Positions 55,922 to 63,272 of a stretch of DNA of 64,000 nucleotides are shown here, piece after piece. Below the pieces are notes generated by a model. The model was not told the DNA's origin, ran no database searches, and worked only from the letters and a program-made list of their open reading frames with translations. A program made the position numbers and the translations under genes. The stretch is from NCBI GenBank assembly GCA_036833805.1, contig DAITPA010000003.1, forward strand, positions 1-64,000, given 5' to 3'. How positions within the stretch are numbered: position 1 is the stretch's first letter; each line of letters begins with the position of its first letter. This stretch comes from PALSA-1196 sp036833805 (GTDB lineage: Bacteria > Pseudomonadota > Gammaproteobacteria > Steroidobacterales > Steroidobacteraceae).

Positions 55922-57990
55922 GAGCGTGCGATCCGCTGCATGCTCTCTGCAATACGCGCCACGCTCGGCAGCGCGGCTGCGAGCAGTATCGGGCTGTGCG
56001 GACTGGGAATATCCGGCATGGTCAGGCGCTCGATGGGTGCATCCAGATGGAAGAATGCCTCTTCCACCAGGCTTGCGGCAATCTCGGCACCGAACCCTGC
56101 GGTCAAGTTGTCCTCATGCACGATCAGACAGCGGCGCGTCTTCTTGACCGAGGCGAGGGTTGCCTGTCTGTCCCAGGGCGAGAGCGTGCGCAGATCGAGG
56201 ACTTCGGCGTCGACACCCGAGGCTTGCGTGGCAAGCTCGCAGCGCTCCACCATCGCGCCCCAGGTGATGACGCTCAACTGCGTACCGGAACGCACGAGAC
56301 GCGCCTGCCCAAACGGCACGACGAACAAGTCCCCCGGGTAGGGGCGGCGCGCCGATGCGCCGTCGAGCATGGCGCGGTGCTCGAAGAAAATCGTCGGGTC
56401 ATTGCCGCGCATGGCGCTGCGCAAAAGCCCCACCGCATCTTCGGCGTTCGCGGGCACCGCCACCCGCCAGCCGATGCCGTGCACCCACGCCACTTCATTG
56501 GTTTGGCTGTGCCATGGATCGCCACATTTGAAAAACCCACCCGGGATGCGCACTACGATGGGCGCGCCGAAGCGGTTGTTGGTACGCCAGCGCAGCGTGC
56601 CGCAGTCGTTCAACTGTTCGGCCGCCGGGTCCGCATATTTGCGAAATTGTATCTCGGCCACCGGCACCAATCCCGCAAGCGCCATGCCGACCGCGCGGCC
56701 GATGATGCCCTCTTCCGAGAGGCTGGTGTCAAACACGCGCGCGCGCCCGTACTTCTCCTGCAATCCAAGCGTCGCGCCGTGCACGCCGCCTTTGGGACCG
56801 ACGTCTTCGCCAAACACGAGCAGGCGCTTATTTGACGCCAGCTCAACATCGAGCGTGCGCCGGATCGCCGTCAACATATTGATGCGCACGGGCTCGGGTG
56901 CCCCCGCCATCGAGGTCGGCGGAAACTCGTGGCCTTCGGGCGCAACCCCACCCTGGCGCTGCAGCGCCTCTCTGCCCGCGAACCGCCGCTCGCAGAACAC
57001 GTGGCGCTGTAATGACGCAGGATCCGGCAGGAGGCGCGTAAGCGCTGCTGCGACCGCAGCTTCAACCTCCTCGCGCGCCGCGCGTTCGATCCTCGACCAC
57101 TCGGATTCGCTCATGAGCGCCGGCACGAGGAAGCGGCGCAGATGATCGAGCGGGTCGCGGGCCCGCTCGAGCGCGAGAACCGCGGCGGACTTATAGGCCT
57201 GCGTGTCCTGGCCCGAATGACCTGACAGGCGCGGCACGGTGAGCCGCAGCAATACGGGTCCCTCACCTCCGCGCACGAGTTTGACGGCACGCGCGATGAG
57301 TTCGGCCGCGCTCTGGGGGTCCGTGCCATCGCCGCTCAGCACAGATAGGTTTGCAAACGACGCAAGATTTGCCGCGATATTGCCCGCGGGAGTCTGCAAC
57401 TCGGAAGACACGGAAATGCCGAAGCCGTTGTCTTCGATATAGAACAGCACCGGCAGACGCAAGGTAGTCGCGATGGTGAGCGCCGACCAGAAACCGTTGG
57501 TCGCCGTGGAGGCATCACCGCCGTGGGCGACCGCAATGCTGTGCGTGTAGGTGGCGTCGTTGAGAACATCGCGGCGGTAACGGATCGCCTGCGCCCAGCC
57601 GACAACCGGCGTGTACTGCGTGCCGACGCCCCCGCATCCTGGGAGCACCGTCGCACCGCCGCTCGATGGCATGTTGAAGATGACGCCGATGTCGCGACCG
57701 CCGCTTGAGGAGTTGGCGCGCGCCAGCGGTCCGGCCGCGGCGTCCTGCAAGTCAAAGCCGAGCGCGAGCATCAGCGGCCGCGAACGATAATAGGCGCCGA
57801 CACCGTCGTGGCGTTCAGTCAGCTGCAGTCCCAACAGCGCTTGCCCGAGTTCATGGCCGCGTGCGGAGAACTGATAAAGGATCTTGCGCTCAGGCAAGAG
57901 GCGCGACTCTTCGATCGTATCAAGCGCCCGCGAGGCCTGCATGAGCCAGGTGACCCGCGCCCAGTCGATCTGCATTGCAGCGCCTGCCAT
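55918..57990 (-). CDS. 2-oxoacid dehydrogenase E1, fused alpha and beta subunits
   Basis: A 690-residue ThDP enzyme in which both halves usually made as separate proteins are one chain. The N-terminal alpha half has SARGHELGQALLGLQL and the ThDP motif region HGGDASTATNGFWSALTIAT ... IEDNGFGISV; the beta half begins near NMLTAIRRTLDVELASNKRL with VFGEDVGPKGGVHGATLGLQ. It is joined by a four-base overlap to E2. The branched-chain type is inferred from E2 and context; a 2-oxoglutarate-type E1 is excluded by the different domain pattern. Start: ATG 57990 or 57975. Confidence 0.85.
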   Translation of the reverse strand: MAGAAMQIDWARVTWLMQASRALDTIEESRLLPERKILYQFSARGHELGQALLGLQLTERHDGVGAYYRSRPLMLALGFDLQDAAAGPLARANSSSGGRDIGVIFNMPSSGGATVLPGCGGVGTQYTPVVGWAQAIRYRRDVLNDATYTHSIAVAHGGDASTATNGFWSALTIATTLRLPVLFYIEDNGFGISVSSELQTPAGNIAANLASFANLSVLSGDGTDPQSAAELIARAVKLVRGGEGPVLLRLTVPRLSGHSGQDTQAYKSAAVLALERARDPLDHLRRFLVPALMSESEWSRIERAAREEVEAAVAAALTRLLPDPASLQRHVFCERRFAGREALQRQGGVAPEGHEFPPTSMAGAPEPVRINMLTAIRRTLDVELASNKRLLVFGEDVGPKGGVHGATLGLQEKYGRARVFDTSLSEEGIIGRAVGMALAGLVPVAEIQFRKYADPAAEQLNDCGTLRWRTNNRFGAPIVVRIPGGFFKCGDPWHSQTNEVAWVHGIGWRVAVPANAEDAVGLLRSAMRGNDPTIFFEHRAMLDGASARRPYPGDLFVVPFGQARLVRSGTQLSVITWGAMVERCELATQASGVDAEVLDLRTLSPWDRQATLASVKKTRRCLIVHEDNLTAGFGAEIAASLVEEAFFHLDAPIERLTMPDIPSPHSPILLAAALPSVARIAESMQRIARS

Positions 57991-58035
57991 GTAAGCTGCT
58001 GACGAGGCATCCTATGCTCAAAATCCGGAAATTAT

Positions 58036-58083
58036 CTTGCGCTTATTGCTCAGAATCAGTCTCTTCTGGCAATATCCTTGCGC
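58036..58083 (+). promoter_or_regulatory. Direct repeats in the bkd-lrp intergenic region
   Basis: CTTGCGC occurs at 58036-58042 and 58077-58083, 41 bases apart, close to four helical turns. Each copy is preceded by a similar AT-rich stretch (attatC, aatatC). They lie between the divergent E1 gene and the Lrp-type regulator and could be binding sites for that regulator. No promoter boxes are assigned. Confidence 0.4.
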
Positions 58084-58099
58084 AACTGGAGACGAACCA

Positions 58100-58606
58100 A
58101 TGACAAAGGCACTCGATCGCGTCGATCGGCGCATTCTCGATGAGCTGCAGGCTGACGCGCGCATTTCGAATCAGGATCTGGCGAAGCGTGTGGGCTTATC
58201 GACCGCCCCCTGCTGGCGCCGGCTGCGGCGCCTCGAAGTGGATGGTTTCATCGCAAGCTACGCGACGCTGCTCGATCCGAAAGCCATCGGGCTGCCTATC
58301 CTCGCCTATGCGCAGGTGACGCTCGAGAACCATCATCCCGAGAGCGTGCGCCAGTTCGACGAGCTCATCGCGCGTCGCCCGGAGGTGCTTGAATGCCATT
58401 CGATGAGCGGCACAAACGATTACCTGTTGCGCATCGTCGCCGGCAGCATTGAAGCCTATGAACACTTCCTGAGCACGCACGTGCTGCAGACTAAAGCGGT
58501 ACGTTCGGTGAATACGAGCTTCGTATTGCGAACCAAAAAACTGACGACACGCCTGCCGCTTGATGCCGGTGGCTCGGCTGCGGTTCGAGCGCGCGCATCC
58601 TCGTGA
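58100..58606 (+). CDS. Lrp/AsnC family transcriptional regulator (BkdR-like)
   Basis: A 168-residue regulator: helix-turn-helix DRVDRRILDELQADARISNQ and LAKRVGLSTAPCWRRLRRLE, then the ligand-binding RAM domain (AYAQVTLENHHPESV, ECHSMSGTNDYLLRIVAGSI). Its placement divergent from the branched-chain dehydrogenase genes is the same as for Pseudomonas bkdR, so control of that operon by a branched-chain amino acid is likely. ATG at the consensus position chosen; a longer frame has no family match. Confidence 0.92.
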   Translation: MTKALDRVDRRILDELQADARISNQDLAKRVGLSTAPCWRRLRRLEVDGFIASYATLLDPKAIGLPILAYAQVTLENHHPESVRQFDELIARRPEVLECHSMSGTNDYLLRIVAGSIEAYEHFLSTHVLQTKAVRSVNTSFVLRTKKLTTRLPLDAGGSAAVRARASS

Positions 58607-58676
58607 ATACGTGTGCAGTCGCGCAAGCACGCGAGCACGCGGCTTTGTGCGCCCGGGTAAAAGCCGGTGGCAATAT

Positions 58677-58710
58677 GCTCATGGCGCGCCGCGGCCGGCG
58701 CGCCATGAGC
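58677..58710. terminator. Perfect 14-bp inverted repeat between lrp and yceI
   Basis: gctcatggcgcgcc (58677-58690) and ggcgcgccatgagc (58697-58710) are exact inverted copies around a six-base gcggcc loop. They lie between convergent genes and end just before the yceI stop, as a bidirectional terminator would. No T-run is present on either side. Confidence 0.65.
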
Positions 58711-58715
58711 TTAGG

Positions 58716-59291
58716 CTAGCTTGCGCGAATCCCTTCGACCTGGATCTGCAGTTTCACTTCCATCTTGAAACCGTACTTTACACCGTCATCGATGCCAAAC
58801 TGGCTGCGATCAAGTGTTGCTGAGGCGTCAGCACCGCAGACCTCTTTCTTCAGCATCGGGTTCTGCATGCATTTGAACTGATTGAGCGTCAGCTTCAGAG
58901 GCTTCGTCACACCATGCATGGTGATCTGGCCGTCCACTTCGGTCGGCGCGTCGCCTTTGAACCCGCCAAGAGTCCCCTTGTAGGTAATCGTCGGATACTT
59001 GGCAACATCGAACAGCTCAGGCGATTTAGCGCGCTCGTTGAGCTTGGCGTGGCCAAAGTCGATAGAGCCCGCATCCACGGTGATATCGACGCTGCCCGAC
59101 TTGGCCGCCTGATCGAGCACGATGCTGCCGCTCGTTTTCGTCGCCTTGCCGCGCCATACCGACACGCCACCGAAGTGATCCGCCTCGAAGCTTGGATAGG
59201 TATGGGCGGGGTCGATCTGATAGGTGACCGGAGCGGCAATCGCCGCGCTCCCGATGAGCAAGGAGCCAACGAGGCAAACAGGGATCTTCAT
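58716..59291 (-). CDS. YceI family periplasmic protein
   Basis: A 191-residue protein with a signal peptide (MKIPVCLVGSLLIGSAAIAA) and the lipocalin-like YceI domain (VTYQIDPAHTYPSFEADHFG, SGSVDITVDAGSIDFGHAKL, TMHGVTKPLKLTL). Related proteins bind isoprenoid or long lipid chains; a stress-linked periplasmic role is suggested for E. coli YceI. ATG at the signal peptide start chosen. Cys pair QFKCMQ and KEVCGAD is present. It lies about 80 bases after alanine dehydrogenase. Confidence 0.88.
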   Translation of the reverse strand: MKIPVCLVGSLLIGSAAIAAPVTYQIDPAHTYPSFEADHFGGVSVWRGKATKTSGSIVLDQAAKSGSVDITVDAGSIDFGHAKLNERAKSPELFDVAKYPTITYKGTLGGFKGDAPTEVDGQITMHGVTKPLKLTLNQFKCMQNPMLKKEVCGADASATLDRSQFGIDDGVKYGFKMEVKLQIQVEGIRAS

Positions 59292-59371
59292 CGTGCAGTT
59301 CCTTGGGTTGAGAGTGCTAGGCGCGGCTGCGCCGTCATTCCAAGCTAGCCTAGCGTTACGAGCGAACCTGC

Positions 59372-60475
59372 TCAAGTGCGCAAGTGCCCGCCCGCCTTCA
59401 GCGCCTGGGCAACGGCAGCATGAGTCACATGGCCCGCGTGCACATTGAGACCGGTCGCGAGCCCCGGATCGCGCTGCAACGCCTCGCGCCAGCCACGATC
59501 CGCAATTGCACGCACGTAGGGCAGCGTCGCATTGGTGAGCGCGTAGGTTGAGGTTCGCGGCACGGCGCCCGGCATATTGGCAACACAGTAGTGGATGACG
59601 CCATCAACGACAAAGGTCGGATCGTCATGCGTGGTCGGTCGGCTCGTTTCAAAACAGCCGCCCTGATCGATGGAGATATCCACGAGCACCGCGCCCGTCT
59701 TCATCTTCTTGATCATTGCGCGCGTAACGAGCTTCGGAGCCGTCGCGCCCACGACGAGTACGGCGCCGATGACGAGATCGGCATCCTGTACCAGCCGCTC
59801 GATCGCCTGAGTAGTCGAATAAGCGGTGCGCAAGGCCGAACCAAAGATCGAAGACAGCTCACGCAGGCGATCCACCGAACGGTCAACCACGGTGACGTCG
59901 GCACGCATGCCGACGGCCATCTCCACGGCATGCGTGCCGGCGACTCCGCCGCCCAAAATCACGACCTTTGCCGGCGGCACGCCCGGCACGCCGCCCAAGA
60001 GCACGCCAAACCCGCCGTTGGCCTTCTGCAAGCAGGCGGCGCCGACCTGAATGGACATGCGCCCCGCGACTTCACTCATCGGCGTCAGAAGCGGCAAAGA
60101 TCCATTGGGCGCGGTGACTGTCTCATAGGCAATGGCCGTGGCTTCCGAGCGAATGAGCCCTTCCGCCTGCGCGGCATCGGCAGCGAGATGCAGATAAGTA
60201 AATAGCACCTGTCCGCGACGCAGCATCGCGCATTCATTCGGCTGCGGCTCTTTCACCTTGACGATGAGCTCGGCACGCTCGAATACGGCTGCGGCCGACG
60301 CTGCGATCGACGCACCGACCGACTCGAAGTGCACATCGGAGACGCCGATACCGCCGCCGGCACCGGTCTCGACGATCACTTCGTGACCCGCGTTAGTCAG
60401 TTCGCGCACGCCTTCCGGCACGAGTCCCACGCGGTATTCCTGAACCTTGATCTCTCGCGGCACACCAATTCGCAT
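59372..60475 (-). CDS. ald: Alanine dehydrogenase
   Basis: Oxidatively deaminates L-alanine to pyruvate and ammonia with NAD+. The 367-residue protein starts MRIGVPREIKVQEYRVGLVP, with LIVKVKEPQPNE, VVILGGGVAGTHAVEMAVGM (Rossmann) and GAVLVDISIDQGGCFETSRP. Length (370 in Bacillus) and blocks agree fully with Ald. It follows the desaturase gene by 24 bases and is followed by yceI. Confidence 0.96.
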   Translation of the reverse strand: MRIGVPREIKVQEYRVGLVPEGVRELTNAGHEVIVETGAGGGIGVSDVHFESVGASIAASAAAVFERAELIVKVKEPQPNECAMLRRGQVLFTYLHLAADAAQAEGLIRSEATAIAYETVTAPNGSLPLLTPMSEVAGRMSIQVGAACLQKANGGFGVLLGGVPGVPPAKVVILGGGVAGTHAVEMAVGMRADVTVVDRSVDRLRELSSIFGSALRTAYSTTQAIERLVQDADLVIGAVLVVGATAPKLVTRAMIKKMKTGAVLVDISIDQGGCFETSRPTTHDDPTFVVDGVIHYCVANMPGAVPRTSTYALTNATLPYVRAIADRGWREALQRDPGLATGLNVHAGHVTHAAVAQALKAGGHLRT

Positions 60476-60499
60476 TGCGACGCTTCCCGTTAAGTATTG

Positions 60500-61684
60500 T
60501 TAGGCCGACGCGCCCGAGTAGTCGCGCAGCCGCAAGGCAAACTCGCGCAGGGCACGTATGCCGCTCGCTTCGGCGCGCACACACCAATCGCGCAAGTTTT
60601 GCACGGCGCCGCCTGGACTCGCCGCTGCATCATTCCACGAATGCTGCAGACTCTCGCGGAACTCGACGACAGCGCGCAACACCTCGTAGCGCGCGAGGAG
60701 ATCGCGCAGCACGCGGTGAGCCTCCTCCGCGAGTAACGCGGGATGGCGGATGAGAAGCATCGGCGCCGTACGCGGAACGGCTCCCGCGGGTTCGCGCTCG
60801 GCGAGCTCGCGGCATACGGGTCGCACGACACGACGCGCATAGTCGCGCAGCACATGCATGCGGTTGGTGAACAAAGCGAGTGCCGTGTCCGCATCCACGG
60901 TGCTAAGCTTGGCGATGAGTCGCGGCGACGGCGCGATGCGCCGCACATGCGCAAGTCCCAAGGCGCTGAAGAGCCGAATCCACAGCCAGCCGATGTCGAT
61001 CTCCCAGGGCTGCACAGCAAAGCGTGCTGAGCGCGGGAAAGCGTGATGGTTGTTGTGCAACTCCTCGCCGCCGAGAAAAAGCGCCCACGGCACGATGTTC
61101 GTCGCCGTCGACGCCATCTCGAAGCTGCGGTAGCCCAAGCGATGACCGACGCCATTGATCACGCCGCCGGCGAAGAATGGTTGCGCGGCGACGTGAACGG
61201 CCACCATCACGATGCCGGGCACACCGAACAGAATAAGCTCGGAAAGTATGAAGAAAACGAGACCCGCCGCTGGCCAGCGGCTATAGAGGTTGCGCTCAAT
61301 CCAGTCATCCGGCGTACCGCGGCCGTAGTAATCAAGGATCTGCGGGTCCGCAGTGGCCGCCTTATAGAGCTCATAGCCCTCAAGAACGACCTTCTTCAGC
61401 CCGAAAACGACGGGGCTATGTGGGTCGCCGGGCTGATCGGCGAAGGCATGGTGGCGCCGGTGTACGGCGACCCACTCTCGCGTGACTGTGCCGGAGCTGA
61501 ACCAGAGCCAGAACCTGAAGATATGGCGCAGTGTGGGATGCAGTTCTAGGCCGCCATGGGACTGGTCTCGGTGCAGATACAAGGTGATCCCGAGAAACAT
61601 GAGCTGCATAAGCCCGAACGTAACGAGCGCATAGCCCCAGAAAGGCAGCTCCACGATCCCGTAGGGGAAATACCCGCTCAGCAT
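60500..61684 (-). CDS. Acyl-CoA/fatty acid desaturase (membrane-bound, delta-9 type)
   Basis: A 394-residue integral membrane di-iron oxygenase that inserts a double bond in fatty acyl chains. The three His boxes are HRDQSH (38-43), HRRHH (75-79) and HNNHH (210-214), with hydrophobic segments between them and a long C-terminal extension (about 150 residues). ATG supported by GAGGAG seven bases upstream. It precedes ald; a palindrome upstream may be an operator shared with csbD. Electron donor unknown. Confidence 0.9.
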   Translation of the reverse strand: MLSGYFPYGIVELPFWGYALVTFGLMQLMFLGITLYLHRDQSHGGLELHPTLRHIFRFWLWFSSGTVTREWVAVHRRHHAFADQPGDPHSPVVFGLKKVVLEGYELYKAATADPQILDYYGRGTPDDWIERNLYSRWPAAGLVFFILSELILFGVPGIVMVAVHVAAQPFFAGGVINGVGHRLGYRSFEMASTATNIVPWALFLGGEELHNNHHAFPRSARFAVQPWEIDIGWLWIRLFSALGLAHVRRIAPSPRLIAKLSTVDADTALALFTNRMHVLRDYARRVVRPVCRELAEREPAGAVPRTAPMLLIRHPALLAEEAHRVLRDLLARYEVLRAVVEFRESLQHSWNDAAASPGGAVQNLRDWCVRAEASGIRALREFALRLRDYSGASA

Positions 61685-61760
61685 CAAGATCTCCTCGTCT
61701 TGAGGGCGCAACTGTACTGGAAAACTTCAGGTGCGGCGCGACCTTAGCATGGAAATGCGT

Positions 61761-61778
61761 AGACACCCGTACGTGTCT
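61761..61778. promoter_or_regulatory. Palindrome between desaturase and csbD genes
   Basis: AGACAC (61761-61766) and GTGTCT (61773-61778) are exact inverted copies with six bases between, located in the 179-base divergent region. The 18-base size fits a TetR-type operator such as those regulating desaturases, but no regulator gene is adjacent. A GGAAC motif lies a short way downstream. Confidence 0.35.
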
Positions 61779-61863
61779 TAATGCCTCCGGGGAACGTTTC
61801 TCGCACCGTGGCGTTGAACACATAGAGCGGGCCGAATCACCGGTCGGCGAACAGGAGAGTGGC

Positions 61864-62049
61864 ATGGACAACGATCGCATCAAGGGTGCCGTTAAGCAGA
61901 AAGTCGGCGAGGCTAAAGAAGTGGCCGGCAAGGTGACGGGTGATGAGAAGCTCAAGCGCCAAGGTCAAGCTGACCAGGTTGCCGGTAAGGTTCAAAACAT
62001 CGTCGGCGGCCTGAAGGACTCGGTTCGCGAGAGCCAGGACAAGAGGTAA
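61864..62049 (+). CDS. CsbD family stress protein
   Basis: A 61-residue hydrophilic protein rich in Lys, Gly and Asp: DRIKGAVKQKVGEAKEVAGK, the CsbD signature, then VTGDEKLKRQGQADQVAGKV. CsbD-like proteins are induced by general stress in many bacteria, with unknown molecular role. Ribosome site AGGAGA lies seven bases upstream. Confidence 0.93.
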   Translation: MDNDRIKGAVKQKVGEAKEVAGKVTGDEKLKRQGQADQVAGKVQNIVGGLKDSVRESQDKR

Positions 62050-62064
62050 CGCGAACGACCTTGC

Positions 62065-62096
62065 GAGCAGGAGTCCGGTTTGCCGGATTCCTGCTC
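62065..62096. terminator. 14-bp stem-loop after csbD
   Basis: gagcaggagtccgg (62065-62078) pairs with ccggattcctgctc (62083-62096) around a four-base tttg loop, with one G-T wobble. It follows the csbD stop and precedes the convergent peroxiredoxin stop, so it probably terminates both. No T-run follows. Confidence 0.65.
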
Positions 62097-62129
62097 AGGG
62101 CAGCTGGCATCCGAGTCGCTGGTGTGTCT

Positions 62130-62663
62130 CTAAGACTTCTTCTGCAGCTTCTCGACGGCTGCCATGGTATTGGCGACGTGCTGGCCCGGGTTTAATGCCG
62201 TGTAAGAGTAGGCAATCGTGCCGTCCTGTGCGATGACGTAGGACGTGCGATTTGCATATTCGGGCTTAATCGCCAGCACCGAATCGTAAGCCTTCATAAT
62301 GCTTTGATCCGTATCCGCCGCGACCGCGAACTTGTTGCGGCACTCGCTTACCGAAAACTTATTCAGTGTGTCGATAGAATCGTGTGACACACCGATCACG
62401 GTCGCGCCGAGCGCCTTGAATTTATCGGTGGCCTCGGCGAAATCGTGCGCCTCGACGGTGCATCCCGGTGTGAACGCCGCGGGGTAGAAATACAGCACGA
62501 CCGGGCCTTTCTTCAGGGCGTCCGCGAGTGAGAACGTGAAGGGCTTGCCGGCAAGCGTCGCCTGCGTCGTAAAGTCTGGGGCCGCGTGACCGTTCGGTAG
62601 CGCAGCAAAAGCTGCGTGAGCGGCCAATGCGCCAAGCAACGCACAACATGACAAGAATTTCAT
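62130..62663 (-). CDS. Secreted peroxiredoxin (PrxQ/BCP type)
   Basis: A 177-residue thiol peroxidase with a Sec signal peptide (MKFLSCCALLGALAAHAAFA), so periplasmic. The peroxidatic Cys68 is in YPAAFTPGCTVEAHDF. The usual PrxQ resolving Cys five residues on is replaced by His73; Cys108 (SVSECRNKF) is 40 residues away and could serve as the resolving residue in the alpha3-type arrangement. The RTSYVIAQDG block is present. Faces urrA across 175 bases. Confidence 0.88.
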   Translation of the reverse strand: MKFLSCCALLGALAAHAAFAALPNGHAAPDFTTQATLAGKPFTFSLADALKKGPVVLYFYPAAFTPGCTVEAHDFAEATDKFKALGATVIGVSHDSIDTLNKFSVSECRNKFAVAADTDQSIMKAYDSVLAIKPEYANRTSYVIAQDGTIAYSYTALNPGQHVANTMAAVEKLQKKS

Positions 62664-62754
62664 AATAGTCCTTAAGCTTTAGGGGGCGGCCAGCGCAAAG
62701 GTACGACCTCGGCGCGGCAGCGTCCAGTACCCGCCAATCCTCGGTTCAGTTTTC

Positions 62755-62770
62755 CTGAAGCGAACTTCAG
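62755..62770. promoter_or_regulatory. CTGAAG palindrome upstream of urrA
   Basis: CTGAAG-CGAA-CTTCAG is a perfect inverted repeat in the divergent region between peroxiredoxin and urrA, about 70 bases before the urrA ATG. It could be an operator or a short hairpin. No regulator is assigned. Confidence 0.3.
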
Positions 62771-62838
62771 CACAACGCACCATCGGGCGCGCTCACGCTG
62801 GCAGTCTATCGCTCACTGGATACGTTTAGGAGACGATC

Positions 62839-63186
62839 ATGAAAACGAACCGACTGTCATTGCTGTTTGCATCCATCACCGTTGCCATCCATCTTGCAGG
62901 CTTTGCTGCCGTCGAGGTCGGCGCAAAAAAGCTCCTCGCCGAAACCGTGAGCTACCACGATCTTGATCTGTCACGGCCCGCGGACGCCGCTCTGCTCTAC
63001 AAGCGGATCGGGAAAGCTGCTGAGCAGGTGTGCGAGAGGTTCGACGCCGGCGCGGCGTCGCACCAGGCGTTGCGACACAGATGCGAGGAGCGGGCCATCG
63101 CCGCAAGCGTCGCACGGGTCAATGACGCAAACCTAAGCGCGCAACGTGACGCCGGGTTCAAAGTGCGCGTCGCGGTGCAGTCCTAG
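62839..63186 (+). CDS. UrrA family secreted protein
   Basis: A 115-residue protein with an N-terminal hydrophobic signal (LSLLFASITVAIHLAGFAAV) and the UrrA block SYHDLDLSRPADAALLYKRI and AAEQVC, with a second Cys later (HRCEERAI) likely forming a disulfide. UrrA proteins are small secreted proteins of unknown function found mostly in proteobacteria. Ribosome site AGGAG lies six bases upstream of the ATG. Confidence 0.85.
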   Translation: MKTNRLSLLFASITVAIHLAGFAAVEVGAKKLLAETVSYHDLDLSRPADAALLYKRIGKAAEQVCERFDAGAASHQALRHRCEERAIAASVARVNDANLSAQRDAGFKVRVAVQS

Positions 63187-63202
63187 GACAATGCAACGAC
63201 GA

Positions 63203-63265
63203 CCCTCAGCCCGCGGCATGTGGACGGCAAGGATAAAGCCGTGACAGCATGCCGCCCGCTGAGGG
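63203..63265 (+). promoter_or_regulatory. Long inverted repeat covering the ribosome site of the lysR gene
   Basis: ccctcagcccgcggcatg (63203-63220) and catgccgcccgctgaggg (63248-63265) pair over 16 of 18 positions with one two-base C/C internal mismatch. The 27-base loop contains its own stem, acggc (63224-63228) with gccgt (63238-63242). The GAGGG at 63261-63265 is the only Shine-Dalgarno-like sequence for the ATG at 63273 and would be paired. It may be a terminator for urrA, an RNA switch, or an operator. Confidence 0.6.
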
Positions 63266-63272
63266 CCTCTAA

